A stretch of 10,372 nt of DNA, from NCBI GenBank assembly GCA_001598975.1, contig BBXU01001069.1, positions 1 through 10,372 of the forward strand. The letters run 5' to 3'. Under the pieces are notes generated by a model that saw only the letters and a program-made list of their open reading frames with translations, searched no databases and was not told where the DNA came from. This document shows, in pieces, positions 1 through 8,010 of the stretch (the stretch's first letter is position 1; every line of letters begins with the position of its first letter). This DNA is from Parachlorella kessleri. Its lineage: Eukaryota > Chlorophyta > Trebouxiophyceae > Chlorellales > Chlorellaceae. A program made the position numbers and the translations under genes.

Positions 1-231
1 TTTGTTGGCTGGCTGGCCGGGCGAGCTGACTCCACAAATACCATTCGCTGGGCTGCCTGCTTCTGCACCAGTGCAGGGGCAGGTATCTGCCTCCTTTAGT
101 CGATGACCGACTTCATGCATGGCACCACCCTCACACAGGTGCTACAATAGGCCCTCGTAGCACAGGGCACCCGCCCCAGCAGCAGCACGCGCCACCCACA
201 CACAGCTCCCACTAGCCCCGCAGCAGCTCAC

Positions 232-1972
<1,741 letters not shown>

Positions 1973-1991
1973 GGTGTCGATTGAGGGAGTT

Positions 1992-2021
1992 GAGAAGAGA
2001 CGGAGGAGAAGGAGGAAGGGG
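1992..2021 (-). promoter_or_regulatory. Pyrimidine-rich leader upstream of SAHH start
   Basis: Read in the SAHH direction, 29 of 30 bases are C or T (purines on the plus strand, one exception at 2001), ending 20 bases before the ATG at 1972. No upstream ATG occurs between the start codon and about 2100 on this strand, so the leader is clean. A CT-rich tract here could be an initiator region or part of the 5' UTR. The role is inferred, not shown. Confidence 0.4.
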
Positions 2022-2195
2022 CAGGTTTGAAACACCTCAAGTAGGGGGCCCCACCGCAATCCCGCCACAGCACCCGCTTTAAGCGCTTTGGAATCCAAAA
2101 CAGCATACTCAGTGCTCTGCCCTAGTTGTCGTCTAGCTCATGGGCCAACCAAAGGGTGCAAAGCTGGTCTAACCCATCCTGGGCAGGCACCCTGC

Positions 2196-2214
2196 TACTG
2201 CGTCATGCGCAGTA
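2196..2214. repeat. Inverted repeat, 7-bp arms with 5-base spacer
   Basis: The arms TACTGCG and CGCAGTA are perfect reverse complements around the spacer TCATG. The site lies in the shared promoter region, 224 bases before the SAHH ATG and about 435 before the PPTase ATG. The geometry is that of a dimeric transcription-factor site, but I recognise no known consensus. Confidence 0.6.
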
Positions 2215-2648
2215 ATGATGGTTCCTACGTGCACAGCCTTGGTCCCAAAGGGTGACCGTGTGGGACTTTTAGAGGGTTCTTGGTCGCATCTACCTATACT
2301 TCCTTTGTTGATCTACCAGCAAGCCAAGTACTAGTACAGGCTTGGTACAAGCCAGGGCCCAGACCACTGACGGATGACCTCCATCATCTTCATCTTGCAC
2401 TATATCAGACTGATGGACATGTGCTTCAGTTCGTGACACACAACAGCTCACGATAAAGCATCGACTTTGCAAGTCATTTGCGCGGACCGTTCAAAGTTAT
2501 CGGGGTTATTATATTCATATTGCCTCCAGGCACGTTTGACTATGCTACTGCATCCCTAGGATCAGTTGCAATATCGAAGCGGTACTCACCGTGCGTGGAG
2601 TCCCACTTTTCCGCCAGCCTCGACGACAATATTTCGGCTCAGCTCCAG

Positions 2649-4824
2649 ATGGCTCGAGACGGGCGCCTGCGTTGGGCTGTGGATATCAGCAGGTGGTCTC
2701 CTGAGCCAAACGAGCTGGAGCACCTGCTCGGGCTCCTCCCAGGGGCAGAGCAGGAGGCCTGTCGCAAGTTTCGATTCCTGGATGACCAGAAGCGAGCACT
2801 GGTCAGCAGGCTGCTGCAGAGGGCATCCGCCGCAGCAGTGCTGGGCCTGCCTTTCTGCGAGGTGGTGATACAGCGGACCCGCGGCAGCAAGCCATACATA
2901 GCTGGCGCTGGCGACCGCAGTGCTGCCCCCAACTTCAACTACAGCGTGTCGCACGAGGTGGGGCGAGGGTGTGCTTGGCATGTATGGGAGCAGCTCAAGT
3001 CAGCCCCGCGGGTTTGCTTGCTAGTGTACTATGTGCAGCAACGCACTGGTCCAAGCACAGTGACACATTAGCTGCTCTCCGCTTAGTGTTGCGCAAACAG
3101 TGCACAAGCTCGGGCAGCTTTGCCCTTCCTGCAGGGGGATTTTGTGGTCCTTGCCTCAGAGGGACTGTGTGTTTGCGGCTGCGATGTGGCCGCCCCGAAC
3201 CAGGTTCGGCGCCGTCAACAGGAGCCGCTGGCAAGCTTCTTCAAGTGCTTTGTTGACCAGTTCACTGCAGCCGAGGTGGGCACAAAGCCTAGTGATGCTT
3301 TGGTGTAAGTGGCACGAACTTTTGCTGCTGTGAAGGAAAGGTGGCTGTAGCAGTTGCTAAGACAGATAGGCCCTGGTTTTGCAGGACGGTGTTGTCTGCA
3401 GGTGCCCATGTATGCGCTTCCCATCCACGGGTCGCATGTCGATGCTGTGGTTAGCGGGATCCAGGGCGGCTGCAATAGTGCTAATGACAAACATGCGTGC
3501 TGTTGACAAACAAGCAAGGCACAGTTCAGGCACCAGTTGTGACAGCCGTGCCGTGGTTGCAGTGGGCCAGCATCAACGCCTTGAGCCCTGACGAGGATGC
3601 AATGCAAGCTCAGTTCAGGCGGCTCTGGAGCCTGAAAGAGGTGAGGGGCAGCCCGCCCTCCGTACTTCCTAGCCTCCTTGGTCACAGCACGGCAACCTCT
3701 ATCCCCCTGCCACTGGGGCTGATGTGTGAAATGTCATCAACCCGGGCAGTGGACAGGAACCACAGATGCTATTAGCAGCCTAGGATTGACGCCTCTAGTC
3801 AGCCTGCTCCTTGTGCTGTGGCATCAGCTGGCTTGCCAAGGTCCACCTGTGTATGTATATGCTTGTGTATGCCCTCCTGTATCACTCACGGCGTCGCCTC
3901 TTGGGCAGGAGCGAATGCAAAGTCATACATTGTGGAAGTGGCCAAGGAGGTCGATGAGTGTTGATGTGTGCAGGCCTACGTGAAGGCCACCGGCGAGGGG
4001 CTGGGTTTCGACCTGGGCAAGGCTGAGTTCAAGCTGTCAGGGTGCACCGCTACAGTCAAAGTGGATGGGAAGGCGCAGCCCAGGTAAGAAGTCCAGTGCC
4101 GTGTGGGAGTGAGGAGGGTGGTGGCTCTGTTCTCTGACCTCTGCTTGCCAGCTACCTCACCGGGGGAAAGTGGTTTGGAGGGCGGTTGGTTGCGTGAACC
4201 TTAGGTCCTGTGTGCCTGCCTTGTTAAAAAGTGCCAGCGGTAACGCTGGTTCCTGCAATTTCTCGCATGGGGAGACTTGCGTAGGCTGTCCATTGCCTGC
4301 ATACTTGCACTAGGTCTTGACGGCGAGGCTGGCACTCTGTATTTGCAGGTGGGCCTTCTTTGTGCAGGAGCTGGGCCGCGGCCACTACGTGTCTGTGGCT
4401 CGGGGCCCATTGGAAGCAGTCGTTGATGCATGGGGGGTGAGTCCTATTCACCTACCTGCTGGAGGTGCTCTCACCGCATCCATCCTACCATACGACGCCG
4501 CAAGTGGCTGCAGTGTTTTGTGCATGTAGGCTGTGGGCGGGATGACGGGGGTGTATGCGATGCGTTTGCCATGTACTGTGCATCACATACCTGCCAAGGT
4601 CAAAGCCCATGTACTTCACTAAGGTGTGGTTATGAACGTATGGGAAGGCGCTCACACTGCTGCAGGGTTTCAAGGGCACCTTCCAGCAGAATCCGGTGCC
4701 AGAGCAGCAGCTTCTGGGAGCCTTGGCCGCTCCGGAGCCTCCCTTCACGCTGCTGACAGTAGGGGACCTTCTCCCAGTAGAGCTGAGGCCAGCGTATGCA
4801 GCAGCCGGAGGGGACGTGTGGTAG
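2649..4824 (+). CDS. Sfp-type 4'-phosphopantetheinyl transferase, plant-like, complete
   Basis: Moves the phosphopantetheine arm of coenzyme A onto a conserved serine of acyl or peptidyl carrier proteins, switching on fatty acid, polyketide or aminoadipate-type synthases. Exons 2649-2957, 3135-3275, 3563-3640, 3974-4083, 4349-4436 and 4666-4824 join in frame (phases 0, 0, 0, 2, 0) to 294 residues, a normal Sfp-type length. The start is the first in-frame ATG; its protein start (MARDGRLRWAVDISRW) resembles plant homologues beginning near HRWLVDISKW. Motifs: RALVSRLLQ (49-57), KPYI (81-84), FNYSVSH (96-102), the metal site GCD (118-120) and WSLKEAYVK (172-180) with the essential Glu176 and Lys180. 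The C-terminal FTLLTVGDLLPV is plant-like. No transit peptide is visible, so a cytosolic enzyme is likely; which carrier proteins it serves is unknown. Introns are 177-333 bases. Odd: cysteines replace the usual Val/Ile around Gly-x-Asp. Confidence 0.92.
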
Positions 4825-4986
4825 GAGGGCAGTGAGAGCAGGAGCCGTCGTGGGCAGGACTGACACGCTTGAGATGGCACCACATGACGTCAGCAACCAA
4901 TATTTGATGCACGTCGTATGCTTTCCTACTTCACTCCTACATAGGTGCCGTAGGGCCCTGTCTTGCAGGTTTGGCCTGTGGTGTTG

Positions 4987-5009
4987 CGCCTTGAACACTG
5001 TCCAAGGCG
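4987..5009. repeat. Stem-loop 1 in PPTase 3' region
   Basis: The arms CGCCTTG and CAAGGCG pair perfectly (7 bp) around a 9-base loop (4994-5002). It lies 163 bases after the PPTase stop and would form in transcripts of either strand. It is the first of two 23-base hairpin units ahead of the poly(A)-type signal. Confidence 0.55.
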
Positions 5010-5028
5010 GGGTGTTTTCGAAAGTCTA

Positions 5029-5051
5029 GGACAAGCTCGCATGAGCTGTCC
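5029..5051. repeat. Stem-loop 2 in PPTase 3' region
   Basis: GGACAAGCTC pairs with GAGCTGTCC through nine base pairs with one bulged A, closing a GCAT loop (5039-5042). It ends 13 bases before TGTAA. It may shape the 3' end or mRNA stability of the PPTase transcript; this is inferred from position only. Confidence 0.55.
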
Positions 5052-5064
5052 AGCCACCCTATCC

Positions 5065-5069
5065 TGTAA
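5065..5069 (+). terminator. Candidate poly(A) signal TGTAA for PPTase gene
   Basis: TGTAA is the usual polyadenylation signal of Chlamydomonas and related green algae. It sits 241 bases after the PPTase stop codon, just past two stem-loops, so cleavage would be expected roughly 10-20 bases downstream. A five-base word occurs often by chance; position is the main support. Confidence 0.5.
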
Positions 5070-5417
5070 TTGTTAACTCACAGTTTAAGCTGCAGGTCAA
5101 CAGTGTTTGCATCGGTCTTGCCTGAGTTTCAAGCTTAACAGGCAGTTTATGGCTGTGAGCCCAAGTGACCCTCAGTGTACACGGGGATTCGACTTAATGC
5201 TCTAGCATGAAGAGCCACAGCATGAAGTATCTGGTCAGTTCCGGCCCTAGAGAAGCCCACCACGAAGTGACATGCCACCTTCCAAAAGAGCGGCGAAGGA
5301 ACGGCCAAGTAAGGCAGTGCAAAACGTACAAGAAGCCACAGCGATCAAACAGCAACGCACAACTGCCTCACTCCAAATATATTTCAGCAGACACAAGGTC
5401 TGTGACCACTTGGAGAG

Positions 5418-7600
5418 CTACACATTCAGGTTGAAGGGGTCAATGCGGGGGTCGTGCTCCGTGGCCAGCTGCTTGCCTGTGCAGAAGCAGGCCGTGCACA
5501 TCACCTTCCCGGTGCCTGCACACTGCGCGCACCGCCCGCTTTCTGCTGCCACCCCTGTGCCGATGCATGCCCCGCACGACAAGTAGCCGGTGCCCTGCAG
5601 GCAAGGCCAGATTAAGGTCTCAGGCAAGCGCCAGCAGTTACCTTGCAGCCAGCAGGTCAGAGCAGCCCCAAACCATGAGCAGCGGTCGCCCATCATAGGC
5701 ACGAGCTTGTGACGCAGGTGTGTCGACCTGCTGCTTCCCAACCAGCGTGGAAGAAGCTGGGGTTGCGTCTGCCCAGGACAGCACCATCCCAGGCAGCCCA
5801 CCTCGCAGTAGATGCAGCGCTTCTTCTCCTGGATCTTGGCGTTGTTGGCCTCCACGATCAGCAAGCTGGTCAGGACCCCGACCGCGCCGCCACAGAATGA
5901 GGCCACGATGGGGTCCACCTCCGCCAGCTGGCTGGGCAGCCGCAGGCCGGTGATGAATTCGTAGTAGGAGGTGCCTGCACGCCCATGCAGACCCAACACC
6001 CAGCTAGGCCATGTATGCAGCCCTGTCCGCATTGGAGTGTCCCCGCCCCGCCGTCCTACATCGACCCACGCCTGCAGCGGGCACTAGGCACCCGCTTGTG
6101 CCGCTGCAGGGGTAGGGAGCTGAGCTGCATCTCAGCAGCGCCCCTCACATGCAAACCGCCTGGGTAGGAACAAACGCATCGCCGCCTCCATCGCTCCTCC
6201 TCCCCCTCCTCCCCTTCTTCCATTGTCGCTCTCCTCACCTCCCAGCCCCATGTGGACCTCCAGGGAGGGCGCCAGCAGGCCCCCAAACAAGATGATGGCC
6301 GACACGGTGACCGCGTATAGCTGGATGTACGATTGGAGGGTCTTCTCGTTGACGGGGGGGAAGAAGGGGATAGAGGAGGGGTACTGCTCCTCCTCCAGCT
6401 CCTCCTTGCCATCCAGCTCACCCTGCTGTACCATGGGCAAAGGGCACATGCAACTTAAAAAAGCACAGTCCACATATGGAGGGTGCAACAACTGCCCAGC
6501 TGTCTGTCTACCAGAGGGCGCTGCACGAGTGCTGCTAGCTGCTCTCAGGTCTGCTGGTCAGGTACTGGGTGCTTTTGCCTGGAAATGAGAGCGCCTACCA
6601 CACCGAAGCGTCCCTTCTCGCAGGACACTGGGCCGGCTTATCACTTCGGAGTAGGCTTCCTTGATGCGTACACAACAAGCAACAACATCGCTGCAATGAA
6701 GCGCACATGCGACTCGTGCTTGCCACGGCCACTTCCTTACCTTAAGACGCTGCTGGATCCGTAGCCGCCGCACTTCTTCCATCAGCAGGAATATCCGATT
6801 CCGTCGCGCAGCAATGTTGCGCTTAATTTCATCCAGCTGCATGTCAGCAAAGTTCTGCGAGGCGAGAAGGGAAGGGCTGTTAGTCGTGAGATCCACAGAA
6901 GCTCCCTCGCCACCCCTTGAAACCCAGCAAAGCAGGACAAAAGCACTCATCACTGTCAGTCGACGGGAATGGTAGGGGCGCTGCCGGCAGGAGCACAGGT
7001 AGCAGCGGCAAAAAGCACAGCCCACCTTAACTGACTCGCGGCTCTCGATGATGCAGAAGTTCTCAGGCAGCGATGTAGTGTCTGTGTCTCTGCAGACAAC
7101 CAGTAGACACCCAGACGGCGATAAACGCACGGTAGTGCTTCCACTGACCTCCAAGCTATACCATGGTCAGTCACAGGCCGGACAGGCACAGGGTTGTGCT
7201 ACAGCCAACAAGTGCGGACAATATAAACACCCATGGACCTACCAATCGCTGCATCAGGTTACCAAGCCTATCATTTGCAACCACCCCAACGCACGGAGTA
7301 TATACCTTGCAGTGGCCCTTCTATGGCACTTCTGAACACAACCAGCAGTCCTTTGCACCCTGGTGGCACCGTACTGCAAACTTTACTTGCACCAGCGACT
7401 CACGCATACGGGTCCTCTGCCGCTGCGGTGTCGGCACTGGCATAGACTCGCTGCTGCTTCCGTAGGGGGTCGAAGGACAGGCGCCTGGGCCGCTGGCTGC
7501 CAAAGAAGGCTAGGCCACCATGACGGTGCCCCACAGGGAGGCGCATAGCAGCAGGGACGCGGGATATTCTAGGTGCGCAACAGCACCTTGAAAACACCAT
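5418..7600 (-). CDS. OR: ORANGE protein, plastid DnaJ-type zinc-finger membrane protein, complete
   Basis: Plastid holdase-like protein that in plants stabilises phytoene synthase and promotes carotenoid storage. Exons, in order: 7600-7404, 7089-7026, 6854-6741, 6425-6239, 5974-5802, 5594-5418. The joins (phases 2, 0, 0, 1, 0) give 303 residues, the plant length. The start is the first in-frame ATG (GCCATGG context). Residues 1 to about 55 are basic, rich in Arg, Ala and Ser and nearly free of acids, like a chloroplast transit peptide. Next come the conserved PENFCIIE block (about 75-82) and the NFADMQLDEI to RRLRIQQRLK region (88-125) that in melon contains the golden Arg-to-His site. Membrane spans lie at about 159-178 and 209-228, followed by four zinc-finger repeats starting at Cys241, 252, 267 and 278, and the typical EHDPRIDPF end. 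Odd: a short loop between repeats 2 and 3. Introns are 171-315 bases. Head-to-head with IFT70. Confidence 0.95.
6194..6221. repeat. Pure pyrimidine run with mirror repeat in ORANGE intron 4
   Basis: 28 unbroken pyrimidines on the plus strand contain a perfect 17-base mirror repeat at 6196-6212, centred on 6204. On the ORANGE transcript this is a purine-rich tract starting 18 bases inside the intron, just after the donor at 6238. Mirror-symmetric homopurine-homopyrimidine runs can form triplex DNA, and G-rich tracts near donors can act as intronic splicing enhancers. Neither role is shown here. Confidence 0.6.
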
Positions 7601-7614
7601 GGCGACACAAAATG

Positions 7615-7628
7615 CTTGAGCCCTCAAG
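7615..7628. repeat. Palindrome in ORANGE 5' leader
   Basis: The arms CTTGAG and CTCAAG flank two C residues. In RNA this can fold as a 5-bp stem with a four-base loop, placed 15-28 bases before the ORANGE start codon, where a hairpin could slow ribosome scanning. Short, so chance is possible. Confidence 0.45.
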
Positions 7629-7779
7629 TACTCGAACTGCCGGCCCAGAGATGGAATGCAGTCGAGCAGTCAGACGCTGGAGTACGATCCAATGCCAATT
7701 CGTGCGATGCGCCGAGTGTCCTTGCTGAGGTCGCACTCAAGCTTGCTCACCAAGGTGATTGCCTGCTGAGCGTGCTGCA

Positions 7780-7827
7780 GTTTAGTCCATGGTTTAGTCC
7801 CAGGCGACAATTGCCTGGAGCCCAGGC
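7780..7827. repeat. Clustered short direct and inverted repeats in ORANGE/IFT70 promoter
   Basis: GTTTAGTCC is repeated with a 3-base gap (7780-7788, 7792-7800). It runs into CCAGGC, a 7-base spacer and GCCTGG (7800-7818), then another CCAGGC (7822-7827). The cluster lies mid-way between the two genes, about 180 bases from the ORANGE start and 125 from the IFT70 start. It may be a regulatory site; I recognise no known motif. Confidence 0.45.
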
Positions 7828-7938
7828 TAGCCCTTCTACGTTTCGGCTTGGGTTGTGTCAAGCATCACAGGGTCTTTCTACCTCCTTTACAGCTGCTAGG
7901 GCCCTCTGAGACGCCAAAGCAACTGATCACTACGGTGG

Positions 7939-8010
7939 ATGTTTGACGACAATGAGCATCCCGAGCATCCTGCCTGGGCAATTCACACGTACTGTATATG
8001 CTCTACTTAA
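7939..8010 (+). other. Upstream ORF overlapping the IFT70 start
   Basis: ATG at 7939, 13 bases before the IFT70 ATG and out of frame with it, opens 23 codons ending at TAA (8008-8010) inside IFT70 exon 1. If the transcript includes 7939, ribosomes starting here would bypass the main start. The transcription start is unknown. Confidence 0.4.

Larger units (their letters stand above)
1973..2648. promoter_or_regulatory. Divergent intergenic region between SAHH and PPTase genes
   Basis: 676 bases between two head-to-head start codons; both promoters must lie here. No credible exon was found. Visible elements: the SAHH CT-rich leader (1992-2021); a GGGGCCCC palindrome near 2046-2053; CGCTTTAAGCGCTT at 2075-2088, which is self-complementary in two overlapping ways; a perfect 7-bp inverted repeat with 5-base spacer (2196-2214); an ACGT-core element CTACGTGCAC near 2226-2235; and an AT-rich stretch (2506-2522), 127-143 bases before the PPTase ATG, that could hold a TATA-like element. 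A five-codon upstream ORF (2542-2559) could precede the PPTase start if transcription begins before it. Functions are inferred from position. Confidence 0.6.
4825..5417. other. Convergent 3' intergenic region between PPTase and ORANGE genes
   Basis: 593 bases between two converging stop codons, holding both 3' UTRs. No exon was found on either strand. On the plus strand it carries a perfect TGACGTCA palindrome (4885-4892), two hairpins (4987-5009 and 5029-5051), an 8-bp TTTCGAAA palindrome between them (5016-5023), and TGTAA at 5065-5069. I found no exact TGTAA for the ORANGE gene on the minus strand here. Confidence 0.7.
7601..7951. promoter_or_regulatory. Divergent intergenic region between ORANGE and IFT70 genes
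   Basis: 351 bases between head-to-head start codons, so both promoters and leaders are compact. No exon was found. Visible: CTTGAGCCCTCAAG (7615-7628), a palindrome 15 bases before the ORANGE ATG; GTTTAGTCC twice (7780-7788 and 7792-7800); CCAGGC and GCCTGG as a perfect inverted pair with 7-base spacer (7800-7818); and a further CCAGGC at 7822-7827. There is no clear TATA element. An ATG at 7939 opens an upstream ORF that overlaps the IFT70 start out of frame. Confidence 0.6.

Noticed and set aside
1973..2098. In-frame N-terminal extension of SAHH starting at 2098
   Set aside because: The codon at 2098 is TTG, not ATG. The ATG at 1972 has an ideal context and gives the expected family N-terminus.
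2478..2648. 57-codon N-terminal extension of the PPTase, possibly a targeting peptide
   Set aside because: It would start at TTG at 2478 and contains no ATG. The first in-frame ATG is 2649, where similarity to plant homologues begins.
7601..7627. Nine-codon extension of ORANGE
   Set aside because: The upstream codon is TTG. The first in-frame ATG is at 7600, with good context.
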